From Kineobactrum sediminis (lineage in GTDB: Bacteria > Pseudomonadota > Gammaproteobacteria > Pseudomonadales > Halieaceae), in NCBI RefSeq assembly GCF_002868715.1, contig NZ_PKLZ01000001.1:62001-126000 (forward strand): a DNA stretch of 64,000 bases. Reading direction: 5' to 3'. This document shows, in pieces, positions 34,146 to 44,808 of this stretch. Below the pieces are notes generated by a model that was given only the letters and a program-made list of their open reading frames with translations, was not told the DNA's origin and did not search any database. Made by a program: the position numbers and the translations under genes. Numbering within the stretch: the stretch's first letter is position 1; each line of letters begins with the position of its first letter.

Positions 34146-35399
34146 ATGACCGCCGGCAACAACACATCACTTGACGACATGGAGCAACAGGTCCGCGCCG
34201 CTATCCGCTCGGGTAACAGGCGCAGTGTAAAGACCGTTGCCGGCTGGAGCCTCGCAGGAATTGCGATAGTCGGCGTACTGGCATGGTGGCTGTGGCCCAC
34301 CGACCAGACTAATCTCTGGCGGGAAGCCGTGGTGGATCGCGGTGACATGGTGCTAACCGTCACTGCAACCGGCAACCTGGAACCCAAGAGCGAGGTCACC
34401 GTGGGCGCCGAAATATCCGGCCTGATCAGGGAGGTCAAGGTGATCGAGAACGACAGGGTCACCGCTGGCAGGGTACTGGCCCGGTTTGATACGGAGGAAC
34501 TGCAGGTCAACCTGCAACAGGCCCAGGCCCGACTGGCGGTGGCAAGGGCACGGGTAGCCGAGGCACGGGCAACCCGGGAAGAAGCCCGACTCAACAGGCA
34601 GCGTATCCAGGCACTGGTGGCGCGTGGCACTGCCTCACAGGCGGATCTTGATAGCCGCGAAGCGACGTACCAGCGCGCAACAGCGCAACTGGCACTGGCA
34701 CGTGCCTCGGTAAAAGAGGCCGAGGCGGCGGTATCGGCCGCTCGCACCCGGCTGGAAAAGGCCGTTATCACTTCCCCCATTGACGGCGTAGTCCTCCTGC
34801 GCTCTGTCGAACCGGGCAATACCGTGGCAGCCAACTTTCAGACGCCCGAACTTTTCGTACTGGCCGAGGATCTGCGCCAGATGGAACTGCATGTGTCGCT
34901 GGATGAGGCGGATGTCGCCATGGCCGAGGCCGGCCAGCCGGCGACCTTTACCGTTGACGCCTGGCCGGATCGCGAGTTCGGGGCGCGGGTACTCACGGTC
35001 TACCTGTACCCGACGGTGGAGAATAACGTGGTGACCTACACCACGCTGCTGAGCGTGGATAATACAGAGCTGCTGCTGCGTCCGGGAATGACTGCCACCG
35101 CTACCATTATCACTGGCACGCGCGAACAGGCACTACGCGTGCCCAACGTCGCACTGCGTTTTCAGCCACCTGTTGATGGCAGGCGCGGCGGTATATTGTC
35201 GGGGCCACCGGGAACGGGGGTCCGGGAGCCGGAACAGGGGCCGGGCAACACGCTGTGGGTTTTACGAAACAATCAGCCCACACGCATTGCCGTGCGCACC
35301 GGCTACAGTGACGGGCGCTATACCGAGTTGCTCGGCGATGCGCTGCAAGAGGGCGACCGGGTGCTTATCGGGGTACAACGCACATCCGCGCAAGATTAG
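34146..35399 (+). CDS. MacA-like periplasmic adaptor of an ABC exporter
   Basis: Membrane fusion protein of 417 residues. It has one N-terminal membrane helix ('VAGWSLAGIAIVGVLAWWLW'), the lipoyl half 'AEISGLIREVKVIENDRVTAG', a long coiled-coil hairpin rich in Ala/Arg ('ARLAVARARVAEARATREEA'), the returning half 'AVITSPIDGVVLLRSVEPG', a beta-barrel with 'LHVSLDEADVAMAEAGQPATF', and a membrane-proximal domain containing a Gly/Pro-rich loop. Start 34146 has GAGGAG upstream; 34104 is less likely. It is followed by the ATPase after 10 bp and then the permease, giving a MacAB-type tripartite exporter. Confidence 0.92.
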   Translation: MTAGNNTSLDDMEQQVRAAIRSGNRRSVKTVAGWSLAGIAIVGVLAWWLWPTDQTNLWREAVVDRGDMVLTVTATGNLEPKSEVTVGAEISGLIREVKVIENDRVTAGRVLARFDTEELQVNLQQAQARLAVARARVAEARATREEARLNRQRIQALVARGTASQADLDSREATYQRATAQLALARASVKEAEAAVSAARTRLEKAVITSPIDGVVLLRSVEPGNTVAANFQTPELFVLAEDLRQMELHVSLDEADVAMAEAGQPATFTVDAWPDREFGARVLTVYLYPTVENNVVTYTTLLSVDNTELLLRPGMTATATIITGTREQALRVPNVALRFQPPVDGRRGGILSGPPGTGVREPEQGPGNTLWVLRNNQPTRIAVRTGYSDGRYTELLGDALQEGDRVLIGVQRTSAQD

Positions 35400-35409
35400 G
35401 GCCGCAGTG

Positions 35410-36140
<731 letters not shown>

Positions 36141-36144
<4 letters not shown>

Positions 36145-37349
36145 GGGCGGTCGATACCACAACCATGGCCCTGCAGGCTATTGCCCGCAACAAGATGCGT
36201 TCGTTCCTGACCACCCTGGGCATTATTATCGGGGTAGCCAGTGTGGTGGCGATGGTCCACCTGGGACAGTCGGCCACGCGCAGTGTTACCGAAACCATTG
36301 CCGATATCGGCTCCAACCTGTTGTTCGTCATGCCCGGCACCTCACAACGCGGCCCCGGCGGCATCAGAACTACAGCCGAGCCCTTCGACAGAGATGACGT
36401 AATGGCCATCCGCGAACATGTGCCCGGCATTCTCGTGGCCCCCGCGGTCACCACCAGCGCTACTGTGGTTTACGGCAACGCCAACCAGACCATCAGGGTT
36501 GAAGGTACCACCAACGCCTATTTTACAGTGCGTAACCACCCCGTGGCGCGCGGTCGCCAATTCGAGGACAGCGAACTCAGGGCCGGCGCCGCGGTCTGCA
36601 TTATCGGCCCTACCGTGGTTGAGGACATTTACCTGGGTGCCGAACCGCTGGGCACGACCCTGCGGGTCGGACGCACCGCCTGCCGGGTTATCGGCGTACT
36701 GGAGGCAAAAGGGGAATCCATGGGGCAGGACCGCGACCAGATCGTGCTTATGCCGATCAAGGCCGTACAGCGGCGTCTTATCGGTAACCTGGATGTGCAG
36801 GCACTCTATGTGTCGGCGCTGGTAGACGGAAGCACCCAGCGCGTCAAGCGCGATATCGAATTCCTGCTGCGCCAGCGCCGCCCCGGCAGCGCCGATAGTG
36901 AGGATGATTTTTACGTTCGCGACACCCAGGATATTGCCGATGCACTGGAACGCACCACCCAGACACTGACCGCACTGCTGGGGGCAATTGCGGCCGTCAG
37001 TTTGCTGGTTGGCGGCATCGGCATCATGAACATCATGCTGGTATCAGTTACCGAGCGAACCCGGGAGATTGGTATTCGCCTGGCCATCGGCGCCCGTGGC
37101 CGCGATGTCCTCACCCAGTTCCTGGTCGAAGCCATTGTTCTCGCGACCATTGGCGGCGCTATTGGCCTCGGGCTGGGCCTGGGCGGCAGCTGGCTGGCCA
37201 TAGAACAACTCGACATGCCCTTCGCCGTATCAGCCGGTGTGCTCTTGCTGGGGTTTTCATTTTCGGTAGTGATCGGAGTCACCTTCGGCTTCTTCCCCGC
37301 CCGCAAAGCCGCGCGGCTTAACCCCATCGATGCGTTACGCCACGAGTAA
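36141..37349 (+). CDS. ABC transporter permease (MacB_PCD/FtsX type)
   Basis: Inner-membrane permease of 402 residues with the mechanotransmission topology. TM1 is in 'MRSFLTTLGIIIGVASVVAMV', followed by a periplasmic domain of about 210 residues. Three C-terminal helices then follow ('LLGAIAAVSLLVGGIGIMNIMLVSVTERTREIGIRLAIGAR', here residues 276-316, and two more near the end), with the FtsX coupling helix 'ERTREIGIRLAIGARGRDVL'. Translationally coupled to the ATPase gene. Such systems export peptides, lipoproteins, macrolides or siderophores; the cargo is unknown here. No TolC gene is adjacent. Confidence 0.93.
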
Positions 37350-37489
37350 CTGCGCCACATCAAGGTTCCCGCACTCAGCGGCTGGACAGACACGCCTGAT
37401 CTGCTAAGTTATTAGTATCATTCAAATAATATGCGGCCAGACCGCTGGCAGGATGGTTACGACAAGAGAGTCACGAGGAGGGCAACGCC

Positions 37490-37591
37490 ATGCGCAAGGA
37501 CAGTGCTGCTTTACGGAACCTGTTGATTGTCGGGGGCACAATCATTGGCATAATCATCCTGTCCGCATTGCTGGTGCGCTATTTCGTCTAG
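37490..37591 (+). CDS. 33-residue single-span membrane peptide
   Basis: A short frame preceded by a near-perfect Shine-Dalgarno (GAGGAGG at 37475-37481, nine bases from the ATG). The product has a basic/polar N-terminus (MRKDSAALRN), then one hydrophobic helix (LLIVGGTIIGIIILSALLV), then RYFV. N-in membrane topology is expected. Its stop is 17 bp before the DUF1269 gene, so they share a transcript. No family is recognised. The RBS quality and composition argue it is translated. Confidence 0.65.
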   Translation: MRKDSAALRNLLIVGGTIIGIIILSALLVRYFV

Positions 37592-37608
37592 CAACGGAGT
37601 TTCAGTTA

Positions 37609-38115
37609 ATGAAAAGATTATGCTTTCTCTCACCTGATGTGGAGCATACCCGCAAGGTAGTAGAGGACCTTAAAAACAATGGCGTGGCCGAAAAACACAT
37701 CTATGTGGTGGCCAGGCACGACATCCAGCTTGAAGATATGCCCGACGCCGGGCCCGAAGCGGATGATTTTATGGTGGCCTACAAGCGCGGCCTTGGCATG
37801 GGCGGTACCGCCGGACTATTGGCGGGCTTGACCGTACTCGCGTTTCCCCCGGCAGGTATTGCGGTGGGAGGCGGCCTGGTGGCACTGCTCACCGGCTATG
37901 GCGCCGGCGTAGGTGCCCTTGGGGCAAGCGTGGCCGGAGCCGCCTTTCCCAGTACCCGGCTGGAGGAGTTCAGGGACGCCATTGACGAAGGCCAGATCCT
38001 GGTGATGGTTGATGTACCGAAAAGCGAAGTGGAGATGTTTGAAACGCTGATCAAGACCCTGGACCCGGAAGTGAGCGTTGAGGGTATTGAGCCGCCGGCC
38101 GACGTCATCCCCTGA
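37609..38115 (+). CDS. DUF1269-type membrane protein
   Basis: 168 residues. A soluble N-terminal ACT-like part ('MKRLCFLSPDVEHTRKVVED', 'EKHIYVVARHD') leads to a glycine-rich double membrane segment ('GMGGTAGLLAGLTVLAFPPAGIAVGGGLVALLTGYGAGVGALG', residues 64-106) and a cytosolic tail ('GQILVMVDVPKSEVEMFETLI'). This matches the DUF1269 family pattern. Start 37609 has GGAG nine bases upstream. It lies between the 33-residue peptide gene and nifJ, all on one strand; a functional link to the oxidoreductase is only positional. Confidence 0.8.
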   Translation: MKRLCFLSPDVEHTRKVVEDLKNNGVAEKHIYVVARHDIQLEDMPDAGPEADDFMVAYKRGLGMGGTAGLLAGLTVLAFPPAGIAVGGGLVALLTGYGAGVGALGASVAGAAFPSTRLEEFRDAIDEGQILVMVDVPKSEVEMFETLIKTLDPEVSVEGIEPPADVIP

Positions 38116-38142
38116 GGTGCCACGCGGAAAGGATAAAGCTCG

Positions 38143-41100
38143 ATGGCAATAACCGATACCGTCACCATCGACGGCAATGAAGCCGCAGCCCATATCGCCC
38201 ACCTGACCAATGAAGTGATTGCCATCTACCCCATTACCCCGGCGTCAGTCATGGGGGAGTGGGCAGATGAATGGTCGGCGGCGGGCCGCACCAATCTCTG
38301 GGGTAGTGTGCCCCGGGTCCTGGAGATGCAGAGCGAAGCCGGGGCCGCCGGCGCCATTCACGGGGCATTGCAGGCAGGGGCGCTGGCAACCACTTTCACC
38401 GCGTCCCAGGGGCTGCTGCTGATGCTGCCCAACATGTACAAGATTGCCGGTGAACTCACCCCCACCGTATTCCATATTGCGGCACGCTCCCTGGCCTGCC
38501 AGGCACTGTCCATTTTTGGCGACCACAGCGATGTCATGGCCGCCCGGGCCACCGGTTTTGCCATGCTGGCCTCCAACTGCCCCCAGGAGGTGATGGATTT
38601 TGCCCTTATCGCCCAGGCAGCCAGCCTGCAGGGGCGCTTGCCGCTGCTGCACTTTTTTGACGGCTTTCGGACCTCGCATGAGGTCGCCAAGATCCACAAG
38701 GTGCCCGATGAGGTGGTGCGGGCGTTAATCAACGACCAGGCGGTAAACAGGCACCGGCAGCGCGCGTTGTCACCGGAACACCCGGTTTTACGCGGCAGCT
38801 CACAGAATCCGGACGTCTACTTCCAGGCCCGGGAAACCGTTAATCCCTATTACGCCGCTTTCCCCGGTATTGTCCAGGGTGTGATGGATGAATTCGCGAC
38901 TCACACCGGTCGCCAGTATCGCCTGTTTGAGTATGTTGGCCACCCCAGGGCGACGAGGGTGATCGCCCTGCTGGGTTCCGGGGCGGAGACTGCGCAGGAA
39001 ACGGTGGAGTACCTGGTCGGCCACGGCGAGAAAATCGGCCTGATAAAAGTAAGGTTGTTCCGGCCTTTCAGCGCCGGCGCCTTACTCAATGCCCTACCCG
39101 GCACAGTCCGGGCGCTGGCCTTGCTCGACCGCACCAAGGAACCGGGAGCGGACGGAGAGCCGCTGTACAAGGATGTCCTCAGCGCCCTGGCCCGGGACGC
39201 CATGAGCGAACGGCAGCTGCCGCAATTACCGCTGGTGATCGGTGGACGTTTTGGGCTGTCCTCCAAGGAATTCACCCCAGGCATGGTACAGGCCGTATTT
39301 ACGGAACTGGCCAATGCCCGCCCCAAAAACCACTTTACCATCGGCATATACGATGATGTCAGCCAGAGCAGCCTGCCCTGGGACCCGGATTTCCGGACTG
39401 ATGCCCACGCAGAGAGTTTCCAGGCACTGTTTTACGGCCTGGGCAGCGACGGTACCGTTAGCGCCAACAAGAACAGCATCAAGATTATCGGTGAAGGCAC
39501 ACAACTGCACGCCCAGGGTTACTTTGTTTACGACTCCAAGAAGTCCGGCGCTACCACGGTCTCACACCTGCGCTTTGGGCCCCGGCCAATTCGCTCCAGC
39601 TACCTGATAGAGGACAATGCCGCCAATTTTATCGCCTGCCACCAGCCCAGCTTTATCGACAAGGTGGAGATGCTGCGCCACGCCGCGCCCAGGGGCACCT
39701 TCCTGCTGAACTCGCCACTGCCGGCAGAGCGTCTGTGGGACAGCCTGCCCCGGCACTGCCGGCAACTGATCATCGACAAAAAACTGACAGTCTATTGCAT
39801 CGATGCCTACCAGGTAGCCGCGGAGGCAGGACTGGGCAAACGCATCAACACCATCATGCAGGTCTGCTTTTTCGCCATTTCAAAAATCCTGCCGCGGAAA
39901 CAGGCCATTGCGGCGATCAAGGGTGCCGTGGAGAAAACCTATGGCCGCCGCGGCCAAAGCATTATTGATCGCAACTTCAGGGCTATTGACGCGGCCCTGG
40001 CGGGCTTGCACAAGGTAGCTACGGCACCACTGGTGGATACGGGAGACACCCCGCCACCTGCCGGGGAACACAATGCGTTGAGCGACCGCTTCACCGACAA
40101 GGTCACCGCGCGCATCATGGCCGGCCACGGTGACCTCATACCGGTTAGCGCACTACCCGCGGACGGCAGTTTTCCACTGGGCACGGCGGCGCTGGAAAAG
40201 CGCATGCTGGCACTGGAGATTCCTGTCTGGGATGAGGAACTGTGCACCCAGTGCGGCAAGTGTGCCTTTGTTTGCCCGCACAGTGTGATTCGCAGCAAGG
40301 TCTTCAGCGCGGCCGAGCTGGCGGCGGCACCAGCAGGCTTCAAGGCAGCACCAGTGCGCAGCAAGGACTATCCGCAGGATCATTTCATGACCTACCAGGT
40401 GTCCCCCCAGGATTGCACGGGCTGCACCCTGTGTGTGGATATCTGCCCCATACGTGACAAGAGCAACGCCAGTCACAAAGCCATCAACATGGCACCGATT
40501 GAACCGGTGTTGGCACAGGAAAAAGACAACTGGGAGTTTTTCCTGAAACTGCCGGAATTTCCTCGTGAACAGCTCAAGGCCACCACCATCCCCGGCGCCA
40601 TGGTGATGCAGCCGCTGTTCGAGTTCTCCGGAGCCTGCGTGGGCTGCGGTGAAACGCCCTACCTGCGCCTGGTAAGCCAGCTGTTCGGCGACCGCATGGT
40701 CATCGCCAATGCCACCGGCTGTTCCTCCATCTACGGCGGCAACCTGCCCACCACGCCGTGGACAACCAATGCCGAGGGTCGCGGCCCGGCCTGGAACAAC
40801 TCTTTGTTTGAAGATAACGCCGAGTTTGGCCTGGGCATCCGTATTGCCATTGACCAGCAGGCCAGCCAGGCCCGCGCGCTGCTCACCCGCGTGCGCGAAC
40901 AGCTTGAGCCGGCGCTGGTGGATGCCATCCTCAACGCGGACGAAACCGATGAAGCTGGCATACACGAGCAACGCCAGCGGGTGGCACGGCTGCGCGAGCA
41001 ACTCGCGAGTCTGGATAACGAGGCGGCCCGGAATCTACTGGAACTGAGCGAGAATCTGTGCCGCAAGTCAGTCTGGTGCGTGGGCGGCGACGGCTGGGCC

Positions 41101-41790
41101 TATGACATTGGCTACGGTGGCCTGGACCACGTGCTGGCCAGCGGCGAAAATATCAACATTCTGGTGCTGGATACCGAGGTGTACTCCAACACGGGTGGCC
41201 AGACCTCCAAGGCCACACCCCGGGGCGCGGTGGCCAAGTTCTCCGCCGCCGGCAAAACAGTGGCGAAAAAAGACCTCGCCCTGCTGGCCATGGAATATCC
41301 CAATGTCTATGTGGCCCATGTGGCCTACGGCGCCAAGGATACCCAGACCCTCAAGGCCATGCTGGAGGCCGAAGCCCACGACGGGCCCTCACTCATCATC
41401 GCCTACAGCCCCTGTATCGCCCACGGCGTTGATCTCAGTAATAATCACCAGCAGCAGGATATGGCGGTAAAAAGCGGCCACTGGCCACTGTTTCGCTTCA
41501 ACCCCGCTCGCATCGCCAGGCAACAGAACCCGCTACAGCTGGATTCCCCCGCACCGAGCATACCCTACCGCGAGTTCGCCCAGTCCGAGACACGCTTCTC
41601 GATGCTCTGGCATACCCACCCGGACGCCGCCGAAGCTTTCGTGAAACAGGCCCAGCACGATGTCAGCCTGCGCTACCAGCACTACAAGCAACTCACCGGT
41701 CTGGACTGGAGTGAAGAGGCAACCCTGTCTGCACCGCGGGCGCAACTGCGCCGGCAAGAAAGCAACAGCAAGCCCCCGGAGGCATCCTGA
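38143..41790 (+). CDS. nifJ: Pyruvate:ferredoxin/flavodoxin oxidoreductase (single chain)
   Basis: Oxygen-sensitive TPP/Fe-S enzyme oxidising pyruvate to acetyl-CoA and reducing ferredoxin or flavodoxin. The 1215-residue chain fuses all domains. The N-terminal domain I begins 'DGNEAAAHIAHLTNEVIAIYPITPASVMGEWADEW' (residues 7-41). Two cubane sites follow ('CTQCGKCAFVCPHSV' and 'CTGCTLCVDICP'), with a further Cys pair in 'GACVGCGETPYLRL'. The TPP domain has 'GDGWAYDIGYGGLDHVLAS' and 'TEVYSNTGGQTSK'. AAAGGA precedes the ATG. The next gene starts two bases after its stop. Such an enzyme in an otherwise aerobic-looking genome suggests micro-oxic or reductant-supply use. Confidence 0.96.
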   Translation: MAITDTVTIDGNEAAAHIAHLTNEVIAIYPITPASVMGEWADEWSAAGRTNLWGSVPRVLEMQSEAGAAGAIHGALQAGALATTFTASQGLLLMLPNMYKIAGELTPTVFHIAARSLACQALSIFGDHSDVMAARATGFAMLASNCPQEVMDFALIAQAASLQGRLPLLHFFDGFRTSHEVAKIHKVPDEVVRALINDQAVNRHRQRALSPEHPVLRGSSQNPDVYFQARETVNPYYAAFPGIVQGVMDEFATHTGRQYRLFEYVGHPRATRVIALLGSGAETAQETVEYLVGHGEKIGLIKVRLFRPFSAGALLNALPGTVRALALLDRTKEPGADGEPLYKDVLSALARDAMSERQLPQLPLVIGGRFGLSSKEFTPGMVQAVFTELANARPKNHFTIGIYDDVSQSSLPWDPDFRTDAHAESFQALFYGLGSDGTVSANKNSIKIIGEGTQLHAQGYFVYDSKKSGATTVSHLRFGPRPIRSSYLIEDNAANFIACHQPSFIDKVEMLRHAAPRGTFLLNSPLPAERLWDSLPRHCRQLIIDKKLTVYCIDAYQVAAEAGLGKRINTIMQVCFFAISKILPRKQAIAAIKGAVEKTYGRRGQSIIDRNFRAIDAALAGLHKVATAPLVDTGDTPPPAGEHNALSDRFTDKVTARIMAGHGDLIPVSALPADGSFPLGTAALEKRMLALEIPVWDEELCTQCGKCAFVCPHSVIRSKVFSAAELAAAPAGFKAAPVRSKDYPQDHFMTYQVSPQDCTGCTLCVDICPIRDKSNASHKAINMAPIEPVLAQEKDNWEFFLKLPEFPREQLKATTIPGAMVMQPLFEFSGACVGCGETPYLRLVSQLFGDRMVIANATGCSSIYGGNLPTTPWTTNAEGRGPAWNNSLFEDNAEFGLGIRIAIDQQASQARALLTRVREQLEPALVDAILNADETDEAGIHEQRQRVARLREQLASLDNEAARNLLELSENLCRKSVWCVGGDGWAYDIGYGGLDHVLASGENINILVLDTEVYSNTGGQTSKATPRGAVAKFSAAGKTVAKKDLALLAMEYPNVYVAHVAYGAKDTQTLKAMLEAEAHDGPSLIIAYSPCIAHGVDLSNNHQQQDMAVKSGHWPLFRFNPARIARQQNPLQLDSPAPSIPYREFAQSETRFSMLWHTHPDAAEAFVKQAQHDVSLRYQHYKQLTGLDWSEEATLSAPRAQLRRQESNSKPPEAS

Positions 41791-41792
41791 AC

Positions 41793-42806
41793 ATGGCGGA
41801 CCTGACCACTGAGTACCTGGGCCTGAGCCTGAAGAATCCGATTGTGCCCTCTTCCTCGCCGCTGACCGGCGACTGCGACAGTGCGTTGCGTTTGCAGGAG
41901 GCGGGCGCCGCCGCCATTGTCATGCCCTCACTGTTTGAAGAGAAACTGCAGCAGGAACACGCGATGCTGGACCGGTTCCTGGATGAACAGGCACTGGGCC
42001 ATGCGGAAGCCACCAGCTTTCGCCCGCTACCGGACAATTACCGCTCCATCCGGGACTACTATCTGGAACAGCTGCACAGGCTCAAGGCCAAACTTGATAT
42101 TCCGGTAATCGCCAGCCTCAACGGTGTCAGCCCGGGCGGCTGGCTGGAGTGCGCGCTGGCGCTGGAGGCCGGCGGCGCCGACGCCCTGGAGCTGAATGTC
42201 TATTATCTTGCAGGTGATGCCGGCGACACCTCCGCCAGCGTGGAGCAGCGCTACCTGGATGTTGCCGCGGCACTGACGGCACAGGTCACTATCCCGGTCA
42301 CGGTCAAGCTGTCATCCCAGTTCAGTGCGCCTCTGGATATGGTGCGCAGGCTGGAGCAAACCGGTATCAGGGGCATCTGCCTGTTCAATCGCTTCTACCA
42401 GCCCGACATCAATCTGGAGACCCTGGATATTGTGCCACGACTGGAATTGTCCAGCCCGGTGGAATCCCTGCTGCGGGTGCGCTGGGTGGCGATGATCCAC
42501 GGCCACACCCGCTGTTCGCTGGCGGTCACCGGCGGTTTCCACCGCGCTGAGGATGCCCTCAAGGCGTTATTGGCGGGCGCCGATGTCGTGCATGTCTGCA
42601 GCGTGCTGCTGCAACAGGGGCCCCAGGTGATCGCCACCATCCTGGAGGAGATCACCCACTGGCTGGAGGAGAAAGAGTACGCCTCCCTGCAGCAATTGCG
42701 CGGCAGCATGAGCAGCCGCCACGCACCCCGGCCCGCGGATTATGCCCGGGCCAACTACATCGACGTCCTGGATAATTACAGCCCGCCGGCGGGGGTGAGG
42801 TTCTAG
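41793..42806 (+). CDS. Dihydroorotate dehydrogenase-like flavoprotein
   Basis: A 337-residue TIM-barrel FMN protein of the DHOD class 1 superfamily. 'MADLTTEYLGLSLKNPIVPSSSPLT' (residues 1-25) and 'IASLNGVSPGGWLECALALEAGGADALELN' are family blocks, and 'PVTVKLSSQF' holds the FMN-contacting Lys. Genuine PyrD features around the orotate site are altered, and the start lies two bases after nifJ, a pairing known in many bacteria where this protein accompanies pyruvate oxidoreductases. A role as electron-transfer or accessory oxidoreductase is inferred, not pyrimidine synthesis. Confidence 0.88.
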   Translation: MADLTTEYLGLSLKNPIVPSSSPLTGDCDSALRLQEAGAAAIVMPSLFEEKLQQEHAMLDRFLDEQALGHAEATSFRPLPDNYRSIRDYYLEQLHRLKAKLDIPVIASLNGVSPGGWLECALALEAGGADALELNVYYLAGDAGDTSASVEQRYLDVAAALTAQVTIPVTVKLSSQFSAPLDMVRRLEQTGIRGICLFNRFYQPDINLETLDIVPRLELSSPVESLLRVRWVAMIHGHTRCSLAVTGGFHRAEDALKALLAGADVVHVCSVLLQQGPQVIATILEEITHWLEEKEYASLQQLRGSMSSRHAPRPADYARANYIDVLDNYSPPAGVRF

Positions 42807-42825
42807 CGCACGATAGCGGAACCCC

Positions 42826-44808
42826 TCAGCGAATTGAATGCAAAAACTGCAGGTGGTTTTCATACTGCCACAGCATATCGTGGGTCACCTGCTCCCGGGT
42901 CCAACCCATGATGTCGTAGTCCTGGCCGCCCTGGAACAGGTGCACTTCAGCCCGGTAGAACTTGTCTGTGTCCGGCAACTCCGCCAGCGACTTCTCCGGC
43001 ACACCTTCAAGCGGCAGGGCGTGGGCGCGACAACGCACTTCATAGATGAAGTCGGTGTCTTCGCCCTGATAGACTTCCAGCCTCACCGCACCAGAACCCG
43101 CAATGTCATTGATAACCTTGGCGTTGACGTCGTGGGTCCGCAACTCTGCCGCGAATGCGCGCATTGACGGCAGTACCGATTCGCGCTGGAATGAATGCAC
43201 CGTGTCATCGCCCGGATATTGCAGCAGATTCGACAGCCGCTCGCGCCAGTCACCCGGCAAACTCACCTGTGGTGACACATTCTGGGTGCTGCGCTTGGCA
43301 TCATCCAGCCGCAATGCGCGACCAAGACCCCAGATAGCACCCAGTAATGCCACGGAAAACGGCAGTGCCGTTACGATTGCTGCCGTCTGCAGGGAGGCCA
43401 GCCCACCCGCGAGCAACAACACAATAGCCGTTATCGCAATAACGACCGCCCAATACAGCCGCTGCAGGGACGGGGTGTCGTCGCGACCCTTTGCCGACAG
43501 CATGTTCAGTACCAGCGCGCCGCTATCGGCGGAAGTCACAAAAAATACAATCACCATCAGCAGGGATATCCCCGATAACAGGGAAGACATCGGCAGATAC
43601 TCGAAAAACCGAAACAGGGCTATTGCCTGGTTCTCTTCAACCGCCGCCCCGAAAGCGACCTGCTCACCGTGCAGGATAAGCTCGATTGCACTGTTGCCGA
43701 ATACCCCCATCCACAGCAGCGTAAACAGGCAGGGCACGACCATCGCGCCCAGAACAAACTCCCGTATGGTACGACCACGGGATATGCGAGCAATAAACAA
43801 GCCAACGAATGGCGACCAGCTCAGCCACCAGCCCCAATAGAAAATCGTCCAGCCGCCCAGCCAATCTGTAGGATCATAGGCATAAAGATTAAACGTTTTG
43901 CTCACCAGCTCGCCGATATAAAAGCCGAGATTCTCAATCGTCCCCTGGAGAATAAGCACAGTGGGGCCACCCACCAGAACCGCAACCAACAGCACCAGTG
44001 ACAGGCTCAGGTTGAGCTCGGACAACCGTTTGATACCGGCATCCAGCCCCAATACCACCGAGACCCCGGCCAGTATCATGGTGACCGCAATCAACAGTAC
44101 CTGGATGCCGGGACTGATGGCTACGCCAAACAGGTAAGCCAGGCCGGAATTGATTTGCAGCACGCCGTAACCAAGGCTGGTTGCAATACCGCAGGTGGTA
44201 CAAACAATCGCAAAAACATCGATGGTAGCCCCTGCAGGGCCGTATATGCGCTCACCGATAAGCGGATAAAAGGCCGAGCGCATGGTTAGCGGGAGACCGT
44301 GGCGATAGGAAAAATAGGCGAGTATCAGCGCGACGATGGCGTAAATTGCCCAGGCGTGAAAACCCCAGTGAAAGAAGGTCAGCTGCATGGCCTCCCGCGC
44401 CGCCGGAATAGTGCCGCCCTCGCCGTGAGGGGGGGCCAGGAAATGCATTACCGGTTCCGCCACGCCAAAAAACATCAGCCCTATACCCATGCCCGCCGCA
44501 AACAGCATTGCGAACCAGGACGGATAGGAGTATGCCGGTTCGGAATGGTCCGGGCCGAGCTTGATATCCCCGAACCGGGATAGACTGAACACCACAATAC
44601 TGACCAGGATAATGGCCACCACCAGCACGTAATACCAGCTGGCGTACAGCACGATACCCTGTTGCAGGGATTGGAATAACTCCTCGCTCAGGGTCGGGCG
44701 GATAGCCGCAAAAGCCACCAGGGCAAGCAGAATACCGCTCGCGGGCCAGAACACGGCCTTATCGATCGCAAACTCGGGTAGTTTGCGCATCTCCTTTATT
44801 GACATCAA
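42826..44808 (-). CDS. BCCT family betaine/carnitine/choline transporter
   Basis: Inner-membrane secondary importer for quaternary ammonium solutes, 660 residues, twelve helices plus a long cytosolic C-terminus (residues 500-660). 'WFAMLFAAGMGIGLMFFGVAEP' carries the GMGIG loop typical of Na+-coupled BetP-like carriers rather than the GxGxD of choline/H+ BetT. 'WTIFYWGWWLSWSPFVGLFIA' is the family signature with the aromatic cage, followed by ARISRGRTIREF. The C-terminal extension resembles the regulatory/osmosensing tails of BetT-type proteins. Convergent with the DHOD-like gene. Confidence 0.93.
   Translation of the reverse strand: MMSIKEMRKLPEFAIDKAVFWPASGILLALVAFAAIRPTLSEELFQSLQQGIVLYASWYYVLVVAIILVSIVVFSLSRFGDIKLGPDHSEPAYSYPSWFAMLFAAGMGIGLMFFGVAEPVMHFLAPPHGEGGTIPAAREAMQLTFFHWGFHAWAIYAIVALILAYFSYRHGLPLTMRSAFYPLIGERIYGPAGATIDVFAIVCTTCGIATSLGYGVLQINSGLAYLFGVAISPGIQVLLIAVTMILAGVSVVLGLDAGIKRLSELNLSLSLVLLVAVLVGGPTVLILQGTIENLGFYIGELVSKTFNLYAYDPTDWLGGWTIFYWGWWLSWSPFVGLFIARISRGRTIREFVLGAMVVPCLFTLLWMGVFGNSAIELILHGEQVAFGAAVEENQAIALFRFFEYLPMSSLLSGISLLMVIVFFVTSADSGALVLNMLSAKGRDDTPSLQRLYWAVVIAITAIVLLLAGGLASLQTAAIVTALPFSVALLGAIWGLGRALRLDDAKRSTQNVSPQVSLPGDWRERLSNLLQYPGDDTVHSFQRESVLPSMRAFAAELRTHDVNAKVINDIAGSGAVRLEVYQGEDTDFIYEVRCRAHALPLEGVPEKSLAELPDTDKFYRAEVHLFQGGQDYDIMGWTREQVTHDMLWQYENHLQFLHSIR

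Noticed and set aside
40153-41001. Minus-strand frame opposite nifJ
   Set aside because: Shadow of the conserved TPP/Fe-S coding sequence.
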